The notes under the pieces: model-generated | Seen by the model: the letters and a program-made list of their open reading frames with translations, nothing else | Told to the model about the DNA's origin: nothing | Database searches by the model: none | Assembly: GCF_023721715.1 (NCBI RefSeq) | Contig: NZ_JAMDLG010000001.1 | Coordinates: 2,271,784 to 2,335,783, forward strand | Direction: 5' to 3' | Length of the DNA stretch: 64,000 bases | From: Parasegetibacter sp. NRK P23 | GTDB lineage: Bacteria > Bacteroidota > Bacteroidia > Chitinophagales > Chitinophagaceae | Part shown: in pieces, positions 27,003 through 38,039 of the stretch | How positions within the stretch are numbered: position 1 is the first letter of the stretch | Layout of the letters: the number at the start of each line of letters is the position of its first letter | Program-made: the position numbers and the translations under genes

Positions 27003-28814
27003 ATGACGACAGCGTATTTCCCGACACGGCTTCTTTCCTTCACCAAAACGGCAACCGTTTTTATTTACTGTCCCCTCATGGTCCTGCAAGGATATGCGCA
27101 GGAAAGAAAGCTGGTGTCCCGAGCGCCGGAAGCCTGGGAATACGCTGTCGTTTTTAACAGTGGTGTGCAAACAAACCTTTCCTTTTTTAATGCAGCGATC
27201 GCCGACACGCAACTGAATGCCGGAATGGAAGGACTGATAAATATCTCAGTACAAAAGGATAAGAATGGTTCGCATGTTTGCTGCCGGTTTACTTCCATCA
27301 GCAAACTCAATCTTCCCTTACCGGAATCTGTGAAAGAAGCAGTTAACAACAGCCTACTTGCAGGATTTTGTTTCACACGTCATTCAAATGGGTTGATCGA
27401 TAGCATCTTTTTTCCCGGAACACCAGGAGATGCGGCTGAACACCTCGTTGTCCAGTTTATTGAAGGATGGCAGTATTTCAATCCCGGAACTTCCAGGCAT
27501 AAACGGACAAACGAAATATATCTTTCAGATGGAAAGGTAAACGCGGTTTTTAACCACAACGGCCGCACCCTTGTAATGGATTCTCTGAATGCCGTGTATG
27601 AAAAATCCAGCCGGCATCCCGATCTCATTCCCCAACATACTGTTTACCACAGCCACCTTCGTTTTACGTTTGAAAAAGCAGCGGCGTTTCCTTCGGAAGT
27701 AAACGGCTTCATCAACCGGCAATCTTTCATCAGTCATCACCTGGCCAGTGCAATGAAGAACAGCTATGCTTACAGCAGGAAACAAATTTTAAAAAATAAT
27801 GCGGGCCACAGCTCCGATTCATACGCTTATAAACGACCATTTTATTACCCGCAACGGGTGCAGTTGCTGGAGCAGAAAAGAATACTGGCGCGCGCGGAAA
27901 ATATACGGTCCGCAGACCTGGAAGCGGCATTGGCCACCATTGAAGACAGCACCACCGAACTCCGGCAACAGCATATACTGGACGACCTGAAAGCCTTTCT
28001 GCTGGCGGAAAAGCCTCTATCGGAACAACTGGAAAACATTTTTTTGGAAACCAACCCTCGGACAGCCCGTTTCAAACTGATCAGGGCCGCATTGATTGGC
28101 GCCGCTACAACAGAGGCCCAGGCTATAATGGTAAAAATGATCAAAAAATACCGGCATGAGGAGGTGAACCTGCTTCGGTATATCGTGCCGTCGGTTGGTC
28201 TTATCCAAACACCTGGATATGCCTTACAATACGAACTGGAAGACATTGTAACGGACCCGAAAACACCTTCCGCCCGCAAATCATCCACCTTTCTTTCGTT
28301 GGGCAATATGGCCGGCGCGTTGAGTACAACCGATCGTTCACGCGCAGATTCACTGGTAGCACGATTGATCCACCTGCTAAAACCTATCAACGATCCCATG
28401 CTGTTGCTTTCCGTGCTGGGCAACGCCGGAACAAACAACGCTTTACCCGCCATTCTTCCCTACCTGAAAGACACTACTGAAACCATCAGTGGTATGGCCT
28501 GGTATGCCCTTCGGTTTGTTGAACATGAAAAGGTGGATCGTTTATACCTTGATGCAATTTCAAATGGCGCGGCATTTAACGAACCTGTACTTAGCACTAT
28601 ATTGGAAGCGATGTTCTATCGCCACTTCAGGCCGGAGGCGTTGCCACATCTTGAAAAAATACTACAAACAGGTTCAGAGAAATTACAGCTTCAGTGCCTG
28701 CAACTCCTTTGCCATTATTCTTACCACTATCCTTCTTTGCTGGAGTTGATCGGGCAAATCGCGGTTTCACATCCAAATGAGAAAGTCCGGGCCGCGGCAG
28801 CCGCCTTTCATTAG
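27003..28814 (+). CDS. Exported protein resembling the N-terminal module of large lipid-transfer proteins (vitellogenin/apoB/MTP-like)
   Basis: The 603-residue product has a plausible signal sequence ending near residue 32 (GYAQ). Residues about 40-180 are beta-rich and follow the course of a vitellogenin N-terminal barrel: YAVVFNSGVQTNLS, GLINISVQKD, CFTRHSNGLIDSIFF, and EHLVVQFIEGWQYF where these proteins have 'NIxRGILSLLQ'. Residues about 290-600 form a HEAT-like helical array: FKLIRAALIGAATTEAQAIMV, RKSSTFLSLGNMAGAL, and LLSVLGNAGTNNALPAILPYL followed by AWYALRF, matching the 'ALGNAGxxxxIPxLxxxL...ALR' pattern of lipovitellin helices. Family knowledge: this module binds lipid and assembles lipoproteins in animals. 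The assignment is by eye only; a generic HEAT-repeat protein is the main alternative. It is the last of four exported proteins encoded with a lipase. Confidence 0.7.
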   Translation: MTTAYFPTRLLSFTKTATVFIYCPLMVLQGYAQERKLVSRAPEAWEYAVVFNSGVQTNLSFFNAAIADTQLNAGMEGLINISVQKDKNGSHVCCRFTSISKLNLPLPESVKEAVNNSLLAGFCFTRHSNGLIDSIFFPGTPGDAAEHLVVQFIEGWQYFNPGTSRHKRTNEIYLSDGKVNAVFNHNGRTLVMDSLNAVYEKSSRHPDLIPQHTVYHSHLRFTFEKAAAFPSEVNGFINRQSFISHHLASAMKNSYAYSRKQILKNNAGHSSDSYAYKRPFYYPQRVQLLEQKRILARAENIRSADLEAALATIEDSTTELRQQHILDDLKAFLLAEKPLSEQLENIFLETNPRTARFKLIRAALIGAATTEAQAIMVKMIKKYRHEEVNLLRYIVPSVGLIQTPGYALQYELEDIVTDPKTPSARKSSTFLSLGNMAGALSTTDRSRADSLVARLIHLLKPINDPMLLLSVLGNAGTNNALPAILPYLKDTTETISGMAWYALRFVEHEKVDRLYLDAISNGAAFNEPVLSTILEAMFYRHFRPEALPHLEKILQTGSEKLQLQCLQLLCHYSYHYPSLLELIGQIAVSHPNEKVRAAAAAFH

Positions 28815-28831
28815 TTCCATAGTGCTTCTAT

Positions 28832-29770
28832 TTATAGTACGTTTCTCGACTTCATAAGCGTGAACAAATGATCGGCATCTTTTTTACGGCACAATGCCGT
28901 TCCCTCGTTCATTGTAGCCGCTGTTCCGCAAGCCACACCGTACCGGACGGCATCCTGAATGCTCCTGTTTTGCGCGATGCTCCACACCATACCGGCTACC
29001 ATACTATCGCCCGCGCCAACCGTACTCTTAATTTTTACTGCCGGAGGAAAGATGTGCTCCGCGATATCTTTCGTTACCACCATAGCGCCGGCAGCGCCCA
29101 TAGACACCACCATTACTTCGCAGTGGCCGCTTCTGATTACTTCCCTGGCCGCATCATCCACCAGTTCTATATCCAGGTCGTCTTTCTCCACGAGCGAAGC
29201 GAGTTCGCCGAGGTTGGGCTTTAAAAGATAAACACCCGCCTGAACAGTTTTCTTCAGGGCATCACCTGAAGTATCGATGATCAACCGGGCTTTGTTGCGT
29301 TGCGCGATGGCGCCTATCATCAGGTATACATCATCGGGAACGCCTTTTGGCAAACTGCCGCTAACTACGATAATATCCGCATCCTTTGCGAGTTCCAGTC
29401 CGTTCAGGCAATCACGCCATTCAGTCTCCGAAATTTCGGGCCCCGGCATTCCAAAACGGTATTGCTGCCCCGATGCCGATTCCAGTACGATAAAATTCTC
29501 CCTGGTATTTCCTGCAATAGGCGTAACCACCGATTCCACGCCCTCTGCTTTCAACAAATCCACAAACGCCTGCCCGGCATAACCGCCCGCCAGGTAAAAA
29601 GCCGTGGCCTCACCCCCGAGTTTTTTAATGGCCCTGGCCACATTGATGCCCCCGCCTCCCGGCTCGAATACCGGATCACCACATCTGAGTTTTTTCTCCG
29701 GCATTAACACCGGGACAGTGGTACTTTTATCGATCGCGGGATTGAAGGTTACGGTGATGATCTTCGGCAT
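28832..29770 (-). CDS. pfkB: 6-phosphofructokinase II / PfkB-family sugar-phosphate kinase
   Basis: I start at the ATG complementary to 29768-29770 (MPKIITVTFNPAID), giving 312 residues; the frame extends further upstream without similarity. The protein follows E. coli PfkB closely: EKKLRCGDPVFEPGGGGINVARAI, FGMPGPEI, VVSGSLPKGVP, LLKPNLGEL and the catalytic/anion-hole motif VGAGDSMVAGM with its Asp base. It phosphorylates fructose 6-phosphate to fructose 1,6-bisphosphate with ATP; a closely related 1-phosphofructokinase or tagatose-6-phosphate kinase role is possible, but the GGGGINVARA and KLRC segments favour PfkB. It is cytoplasmic. The next gene upstream on the minus strand is a phosphodiesterase-type protein, with no obvious metabolic link. 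Confidence 0.9.
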   Translation of the reverse strand: MPKIITVTFNPAIDKSTTVPVLMPEKKLRCGDPVFEPGGGGINVARAIKKLGGEATAFYLAGGYAGQAFVDLLKAEGVESVVTPIAGNTRENFIVLESASGQQYRFGMPGPEISETEWRDCLNGLELAKDADIIVVSGSLPKGVPDDVYLMIGAIAQRNKARLIIDTSGDALKKTVQAGVYLLKPNLGELASLVEKDDLDIELVDDAAREVIRSGHCEVMVVSMGAAGAMVVTKDIAEHIFPPAVKIKSTVGAGDSMVAGMVWSIAQNRSIQDAVRYGVACGTAATMNEGTALCRKKDADHLFTLMKSRNVL

Positions 29771-29867
29771 ACGAATGTTTTGTAGACCTGAATTTATTGA
29801 ATATTCAACTTCAGGAATTGAAAAACTTCTTTTTAGGTGTAATTGAATCCATCCACGCAAATGTTCT

Positions 29868-30827
29868 TCACACCCCGAACTCGGCCCAAAGCGGGAAATG
29901 ATCCGATATTCTGTAAGAAAGTTCCCTGGTGGTATAGTTTCGCTGTTTCAGCACTTTATCCCTGAAATCGTACACGCCGCCTGTTTTGTATTGAAGGGAA
30001 AGTGTATTGTTGAACCACGCGATCTGGTCGTAGTAAGAATAACTGTCTTTAAAGATGGTTCTGCTGAAGGATTCCAGTTCCTGCGGCACCTGTAACCCTG
30101 TGGACACAAAGGCTTCATAAGTAGGATCACCTCTTTTCACGATATTAAAATCGCCGAGCACCAGCAGCGTATGGTCCCAACTGTGTAATTCATCCGCCCA
30201 GTCTTTTACCCAGTTGGCGATGGCTTTCAGTTCGGGCACCCTGTCGGCGCTCCTGTCGCCATACAACACGTGCATGGTAAGTAGAACAAAAGTTCTTCCC
30301 CCAGACAAGAAACTAACGGCATAGGGTGTACGTACGAACTGCCTTTGCAGGGCATCGGCTCCAATCATGCGGTTGGCTTCCAGCACTTCATGGGGCACTA
30401 CGATTTCGCAGGCGAGGCCGGACAATTTCACTTTCCGCGTATCGTAAATGAACGCGAGCCTTTCATAATTTCCGGAACCTGAATTGTTGACATCCGTCAT
30501 CAGAAAGGCCCAATCGGAGCCGAGAAGCTTCATGGTATGGCGTAAGCATTTGAGGTTGGCCCTTACTTCCTGCACGGCGATGATATCGAACCGTTTTATT
30601 ATTTCCACGATAGCGAGGAGGGAATGAAGGTCGCGTTTGGGCGACTGATTCGGCCCGGCTTCCCAGGCTTCCGTGAAGTCACCGAAAGCACGGATGTTCC
30701 AAGTGGCGATGAGTATGTTGCGATCGAGTTGCTTGGCGGGAATGGAAAGTGAAAGATCAATCGACAAATCTGTCAACTCCTGCTGAATAAATGGCGGTGG
30801 CGTATCGAGGATGGATGGCATGAACAA
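29868..30827 (-). CDS. Endonuclease/exonuclease/phosphatase family protein
   Basis: The 319-residue protein carries the metal-dependent EEP core: ATWNIRAFGDF (first Asn), IIAVQEVRAN (catalytic Glu), VLLTMHVLYGD (the usual TxH), LGDFNIVKRGDPTYE (DxN), and the C-terminal catalytic ISDHFPLWAEF (Asp-His). Enzymes of this fold cleave phosphodiesters in DNA/RNA or phospholipid head groups. There is no signal peptide, so it probably acts in the cytoplasm on nucleic acid or nucleotides. The start could be the first ATG or the second, two codons later. A large hairpin (30845-30886) lies immediately upstream. Confidence 0.88.
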   Translation of the reverse strand: MFMPSILDTPPPFIQQELTDLSIDLSLSIPAKQLDRNILIATWNIRAFGDFTEAWEAGPNQSPKRDLHSLLAIVEIIKRFDIIAVQEVRANLKCLRHTMKLLGSDWAFLMTDVNNSGSGNYERLAFIYDTRKVKLSGLACEIVVPHEVLEANRMIGADALQRQFVRTPYAVSFLSGGRTFVLLTMHVLYGDRSADRVPELKAIANWVKDWADELHSWDHTLLVLGDFNIVKRGDPTYEAFVSTGLQVPQELESFSRTIFKDSYSYYDQIAWFNNTLSLQYKTGGVYDFRDKVLKQRNYTTRELSYRISDHFPLWAEFGV

Positions 30828-30844
30828 ATCGTTGGTTTCAGCAT

Positions 30845-30886
30845 GAATGTAGTGATTTTGTGATTGCGTTCAAAACCACTACATTC
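30845..30886. repeat. Long near-perfect inverted repeat (16-bp arms)
   Basis: GAATGTAGTGATTTTG (30845-30860) pairs with CAAAACCACTACATTC (30871-30886) with a single mismatch and a ten-base loop. On the minus strand it sits after the lipoprotein stop (30913) and just upstream of the phosphodiesterase start. It has no adjoining T run, so it may be an mRNA-processing hairpin or operator rather than a simple terminator. Confidence 0.6.
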
Positions 30887-30912
30887 TGTCAACACAAATT
30901 ACGCGGCGGTCA

Positions 30913-32829
30913 TTACAATGCCTTTACCCTGCCTGAGCGCATATTGCACTTGTTCATCAACTGTATCTCCCACTGGAAATCCGGGTATTGCTGCTGAAAA
31001 CCCTCCGCAACGGTTTTACCCGAAACACATAATCCATACCTCATGGAAACGCGTAGAACACCCTGGTTAACGGTTCCTGAAATGAGTTTTACATTATAGC
31101 TGTTGTGTCCTATCGACCAATCTGCACCAGGACTCTTAAAATAGAGCCTAACCGGATAACAGGTAGTGCTTGCATCGCATAACGCGGAATAAGACCCGTC
31201 AATCAGAATTCCCGGACCGTCGGCAGTGAACGGTACCAGAAAGGAAAGGGTTCCGGCAGTGCCATCGGAACAGGCAAGTGTGATATTGCCGATAACGGGT
31301 GCATGTACAATCGCGGGATCGCATTCCACCGATAACTTAAAATTCAGTTTGGCCACCTGTTCGCCTTTGTAAAGAATCGTTACATGAGTGGATTGATCGG
31401 TCTTCTCATTGGTGGACAACTTCAAACTAAAACCATCATCACCGGGGACCAACTGGTGGTTCACGAGACTGTTGCCCACCTCTCCGATGGTTACATCGCT
31501 GTAATGAATGTACAGTTGTCTGTTGTCTTTATTCACCAGTTTGAAATCCCGCGCCACATTGTTAAAAACGATGAAAGGCGTGGACAGAACGGGTGCGCCG
31601 TTCACTTCAACCACCTTCGGTTCCATGTAGGAAAGCGACAACGAATGCTCCAGCGGCTGCTGTCCTTCTCCCCCCACCAGTGTGCAGCGCGATTTCAGGC
31701 TTGAATAACTTTTATAGTTGGTGATCGTGTAGGGGTCAATCTGAAAAACGAGCAAGCCGTTTGCCGGAACAGAAGCTTTTGCGGTTTTATAAACGATGTT
31801 ACCGGAGGCGGACATCAGTTCAAAGTCGGCAAAAACAGGCTTTTTCGTAAAAGGAAGTTTCGTATCCGCATCGTTAACAACATAAGTGAACTTTGCGGTG
31901 ATATCGGTTACTTCATCATAATTCATATCCGATGCGGCGGGCACCAGCGCGAGTTCCAGTGAAGGTTCCGCTTTCAGTTTACGCAGTTGCTCTTCCAGGC
32001 TTTTCAGCAATCCGGACAATGCCGCGGATTCCCATTTGAGCCCTGACAATTTTCCGGTAACGGCTTTTAATACGGCGGAGAGTTTTGCCCTTGCATTTTC
32101 GAGCAGTTGTATCTTTTCCAGTTTGGGCTTATAGGCATCGAGAGATTTGATGGCATCCAGCGCTTCGGTGAACGCGTTCTTAATAGTTGAAAGCGCCGGA
32201 TAGCTGTCCCATGCGAGTCCGCCGCAGGCGTGGTATTGCAGGTGATTGTCGATGGTTTTGTCCAGGTCTTCCGCAGGCTGCGGCTGCGCGCAATTCCAGG
32301 GATCCGTTCCCTGTTGCTGGCGGAAAGCTGAATAGCCGGCGGCTTTCTCCCCATCATTAAAATAAGCGCTTTTCAACACCTCTGGTTCTCCCCCGCCTGT
32401 TTCGTCCAATACAGCGATCTCAAAGTTGTTGTTACCGAAAGCCCTTTCTTCCAATACCAGTCCATCGGATACACCGCCCGTTGTAGTGTAATAACGACTG
32501 CTTCCCGTAGCCGGGTTGATGTGGCATACATACGCATGCTGTCCGTTGTTGAAAGTGAGCACCGTTGCGGAAATAAAGGCCACGCGCCCCTGCGCGTCGG
32601 TACTGGCATAAGCCGCAAGGGTATCGTTACCGAACACCAGCTTCATGGCGAGTTGTGCTTCCTGACCGGGCAACAGGTCCGTTTCAAAATAAATATTTCC
32701 CAATCCGGGAACTTTTGCCGCATTGTATGCAGCATCGGCACTACGCTTTTCTTCAGGCGTAGGCGTGGCATCCTTTTTTCCACAATTTAAAAATGGAACC
32801 AGCAGCAATAGTAATATTACCTTCTTCAT
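30913..32829 (-). CDS. Large predicted lipoprotein, function unknown
   Basis: This 638-residue product has a lipoprotein signal with Cys16 (VPFLNC) followed by a Lys/Thr/Pro-rich linker. Residues about 40-190 look like beta-sandwich repeats (ATVLTFNNGQHAYVC); about 225-300 is a charged helical, probably coiled-coil region (KNAFTEALDAIKSLDAYKPKLEKIQLLEN, SLEEQLRKLKAEP); the C-terminal half is again beta-rich with several Cys residues (SVECDP, LACSDG, LCDASTTCYPVRLYF, YGLCVSG). I recognise no family. The anchor and layout suggest a surface or periplasmic scaffold. It is separated from the downstream phosphodiesterase gene by a long hairpin, so the two may not be one operon. Confidence 0.75.
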   Translation of the reverse strand: MKKVILLLLLVPFLNCGKKDATPTPEEKRSADAAYNAAKVPGLGNIYFETDLLPGQEAQLAMKLVFGNDTLAAYASTDAQGRVAFISATVLTFNNGQHAYVCHINPATGSSRYYTTTGGVSDGLVLEERAFGNNNFEIAVLDETGGGEPEVLKSAYFNDGEKAAGYSAFRQQQGTDPWNCAQPQPAEDLDKTIDNHLQYHACGGLAWDSYPALSTIKNAFTEALDAIKSLDAYKPKLEKIQLLENARAKLSAVLKAVTGKLSGLKWESAALSGLLKSLEEQLRKLKAEPSLELALVPAASDMNYDEVTDITAKFTYVVNDADTKLPFTKKPVFADFELMSASGNIVYKTAKASVPANGLLVFQIDPYTITNYKSYSSLKSRCTLVGGEGQQPLEHSLSLSYMEPKVVEVNGAPVLSTPFIVFNNVARDFKLVNKDNRQLYIHYSDVTIGEVGNSLVNHQLVPGDDGFSLKLSTNEKTDQSTHVTILYKGEQVAKLNFKLSVECDPAIVHAPVIGNITLACSDGTAGTLSFLVPFTADGPGILIDGSYSALCDASTTCYPVRLYFKSPGADWSIGHNSYNVKLISGTVNQGVLRVSMRYGLCVSGKTVAEGFQQQYPDFQWEIQLMNKCNMRSGRVKAL

Positions 32830-33141
32830 ACGGTAGAGATTATGTTTTTACCTGGGATATTGAGCAGAAGACGAACACCGCCTTCAGGCGGCAAATTACA
32901 ATAGGCGTTTATGGGAGACAATACCCATAAATAGGTACATAGCAGACCCTGCAATTAGAAAGAAACACATTTAATGAATCGTTCCACTACGATTGAAATA
33001 TGTTTCTGCCAGAAAAAATAACTGATCACTTTCAGTACTCGTAAGATGAGGTGAATTCCGACTACCACCAGCGAAATACACTCCGACCAGAAGAGGCTTA
33101 AACACGCGGGCCAGCACTGCGTTTTCTATAAAAAAAGGACT
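32830..33141. other. Intergenic region, no gene seen
   Basis: These 312 bases separate two minus-strand genes, ending at the stop of the aspartic-protease-like gene. I find no convincing coding frame. Short inverted repeats are present: GCCGCC/GGCGGC-like arms near 32879-32894, and TTTATGGG (32908-32915) with CCCATAAA (32924-32931). The region probably holds the promoter and leader of the large lipoprotein and the end of the upstream transcript. Confidence 0.5.
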
Positions 33142-34110
33142 TTATTTCAACTGGTCCAATATGGCGCATTTCATTCGTGTAAAATCCAGCACAAGTACTT
33201 TTTCCTGAAAGAATTCATTCCCGATCAAACCCAGCGTTCCCGCCTCCCTGAAGATATTGGTATGGAATTTATCCGGATCCGGGTGAATATAAAGTTTCGG
33301 CTGCTTGATCTCCATTTTACCGATGAATACTTTCTCTTTAAAAACACCGCCGGGCACATCGTGCGACTTTCCCCAGGTGGTGATGTTCCGAAGTGTATCG
33401 GTGTAATTTACAGCCGGAAGTTCACCAAGGAAGGACGCGGTGGATTTCAGCGGGAACAAACTCGCGCCGCTGTCGTAGAAGAAACGGAGTTTTTTTCCGC
33501 CCACGGTAACCGGAAGAATGATGCGGTTCTGATACAACATGAAATCCACCACATTGCGTTCCTTTTTAGCATAAAACGCCTCCTTTAACACTGATGTGAA
33601 TCCGATTTTATTGTCTTTGAAATTGATGACCAAAACCCCATCCCGGAACAGGTCAATGCCAATGGTTCCGATGGTAGCGGAAGCGCCCCTGCTTTCCAGA
33701 ATTACAGCAGGTTCCACCGCATTGCCATAATTTTCCATTACGCCCAACCGGTTTTTGGGCAATAACTTTCCGCTGATACGCACCAGTGGGTTCGCCACCT
33801 GGGTAAAGCCGTCCAGTCTCGTACTATCGGTAATGAAGAACCGTTTTCCCAGGTATGGATACGCTGCCACGAAGGAGTTCCAGAGTTTGCCATAGAAAAA
33901 AGTACGGGGCGAGCCCGTATCGAACTGCCAGCGGAAATTAAAGTCAATGGTATCAATTCGTGAACGAAGCATCATCGCGTCCCGGGGATATTGTTCATCC
34001 CCATCCCAATAGAAATCGTACCATAAAGTTCCGGGAAAAAGGAGTGTATCCTGCGCGGCCAGACGTTGACCGGAAAGAAGGACCACAAGGATCAGAAGTG
34101 TTTTTCTCAT
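33142..34110 (-). CDS. Exported aspartic-protease-like protein (retropepsin-type)
   Basis: This 322-residue protein has a signal peptide (about 1-20, ending LAAQ). It carries two Asp-Ser/Thr-Gly motifs: WQFDTGSPRTFF with Asp64, and FFYDSGASLFPL with Asp213. It also has a hydrophobic segment before a conserved Gly (GTIGIDLFRDGVLVINFK) and LGLIGNEFFQEKVLVLDF near the C-terminus, as in clan AA proteins where 'LGxxFLxxxxxxxDF' follows the active site. Having both lobes in one chain argues for a monomeric pepsin-like enzyme acting outside the cytoplasm. The substrate is unknown. It stands alone, more than 200 bases from katG, whose terminator lies in that gap. Confidence 0.75.
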   Translation of the reverse strand: MRKTLLILVVLLSGQRLAAQDTLLFPGTLWYDFYWDGDEQYPRDAMMLRSRIDTIDFNFRWQFDTGSPRTFFYGKLWNSFVAAYPYLGKRFFITDSTRLDGFTQVANPLVRISGKLLPKNRLGVMENYGNAVEPAVILESRGASATIGTIGIDLFRDGVLVINFKDNKIGFTSVLKEAFYAKKERNVVDFMLYQNRIILPVTVGGKKLRFFYDSGASLFPLKSTASFLGELPAVNYTDTLRNITTWGKSHDVPGGVFKEKVFIGKMEIKQPKLYIHPDPDKFHTNIFREAGTLGLIGNEFFQEKVLVLDFTRMKCAILDQLK

Positions 34111-34262
34111 GGGAAGTCAGTTTCCATATCAAAGTACTGATTTTAGATTTTTTTTCAAAATCGCTTCATGTTCGCGAAGGAGAACTTTGATAAGAACTGG
34201 TAACTTAAAAGTAAAAAAGGACGCTCAGCATCGCATAAGAGAAAATCATTCCCATAAGGACC

Positions 34263-34302
34263 CAAATAAAAAGAGGGCGCATCGCAAAATGGACACGCCC
34301 TC
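34263..34302 (-). terminator. Terminator downstream of katG
   Basis: GAGGGCG (34273-34279) pairs with CGCCCTC (34296-34302). Read on the minus strand, the hairpin is followed by TTTTTATTT, so it should terminate the katG transcript just after its stop codon. Confidence 0.75.
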
Positions 34303-34324
34303 GCGGTTCAATTTCTATTAACTG

Positions 34325-37225
<2,901 letters not shown>

Positions 37226-37909
37226 TCAGGCAACCGGTGCGTCCAAACTACTGAACACCATTTGTTCCAGGAAACGCACCACGCCAGCATCATCGGGCTC
37301 TTGCGCAAAATCGGTGAGTGAGGGCAGGTGGTGTTTAAAAAAGAACTGGTAATGCGCCAGCTCAAGGAGTGAACTGGAAAGTGAACGGGGATATTTATAG
37401 GAAGGGTTGTACGCTGTGAAAATATCGGCTATTCTTCCACAAAGATCTTTGTAAGGTTTAAAGAGGCGGTCGCGGTTGTCTTCTTCCACATGCTTGGTCA
37501 GGTAGGGTTTGCTTCCTTCCGTAATCGCCACTTCGTACAATCTTGTTTTGTCGATGTGCTCGAAAGTAAACTCATCCTTCAACCGGGACGTGAGCAGTTT
37601 GATGACCGTTAGCACTTTTTCGCGTGCGGAGCCCATGTTGTGGGTATGGTAAACGATCTGGTATTCGAGCCAGGTCCAGAACCAGGCGATAATATAAGTG
37701 AGCAGCCGGTGCTTGTTTTCGAAATATCTGTATATACTTGCTTCCGTGGTGCCGATTTCCTGGGCAAGTTTTTTAAACGTAAAATCTTCAAAACCCATTT
37801 TATGGATCATCAGAATACTATGCTGCACAATACTCCTGCCCAACGCCGATTGTTCGGGGTCGCGGAGGTAGAGCTTGGGGTTCATTTTAATCTGAATCTG
37901 GAAGTCCAT
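37226..37909 (-). CDS. TetR-family transcriptional regulator
   Basis: The 227-residue protein has an N-terminal TetR DNA-binding domain: a helix with IVQHSILMIHKMGFEDFTFKKLAQEIG, then the turn and recognition helix TTEASIYRYFENKHRLLTYI. The remaining 150 residues form a helical ligand-binding domain of no recognised subtype. It is transcribed divergently from a three-gene exporter operon, and the 130-base gap holds a palindrome and paired direct repeats. It therefore most likely represses that exporter and is released by a substrate or lipid-like ligand; this is inferred from position. The ATG eight codons downstream is an alternative start. Confidence 0.92.
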   Translation of the reverse strand: MDFQIQIKMNPKLYLRDPEQSALGRSIVQHSILMIHKMGFEDFTFKKLAQEIGTTEASIYRYFENKHRLLTYIIAWFWTWLEYQIVYHTHNMGSAREKVLTVIKLLTSRLKDEFTFEHIDKTRLYEVAITEGSKPYLTKHVEEDNRDRLFKPYKDLCGRIADIFTAYNPSYKYPRSLSSSLLELAHYQFFFKHHLPSLTDFAQEPDDAGVVRFLEQMVFSSLDAPVA

Positions 37910-37944
37910 AAGAACGAGATTAGAGCAAAATTAGAATATTATAA

Positions 37945-37975
37945 CTTTCATTAAATATATTTATCCTTTCATTAA
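37945..37975. promoter_or_regulatory. Paired direct repeats CTTTCATTAA, 21 bp apart
   Basis: CTTTCATTAA occurs at 37945-37954 and again at 37966-37975, two DNA turns apart, in the TetR/exporter divergent promoter region. This phasing suits a protein bound twice on one face of the helix. Confidence 0.4.
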
Positions 37976-37976
37976 C

Positions 37977-37991
37977 AATAGTAATACTATT
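37977..37991. promoter_or_regulatory. Palindrome AATAGTA-A-TACTATT, candidate TetR operator
   Basis: This perfect 15-bp palindrome lies between the divergent TetR and ABC exporter genes. A TAATTTTG element (38009-38016) that fits the Bacteroidota -7 box follows 17 bases later, so a repressor bound here would block exporter transcription. Confidence 0.5.
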
Positions 37992-38039
37992 ATTTAAGTT
38001 AGTAAATATAATTTTGTTCAGCAAAAAAGAAATACCCCT

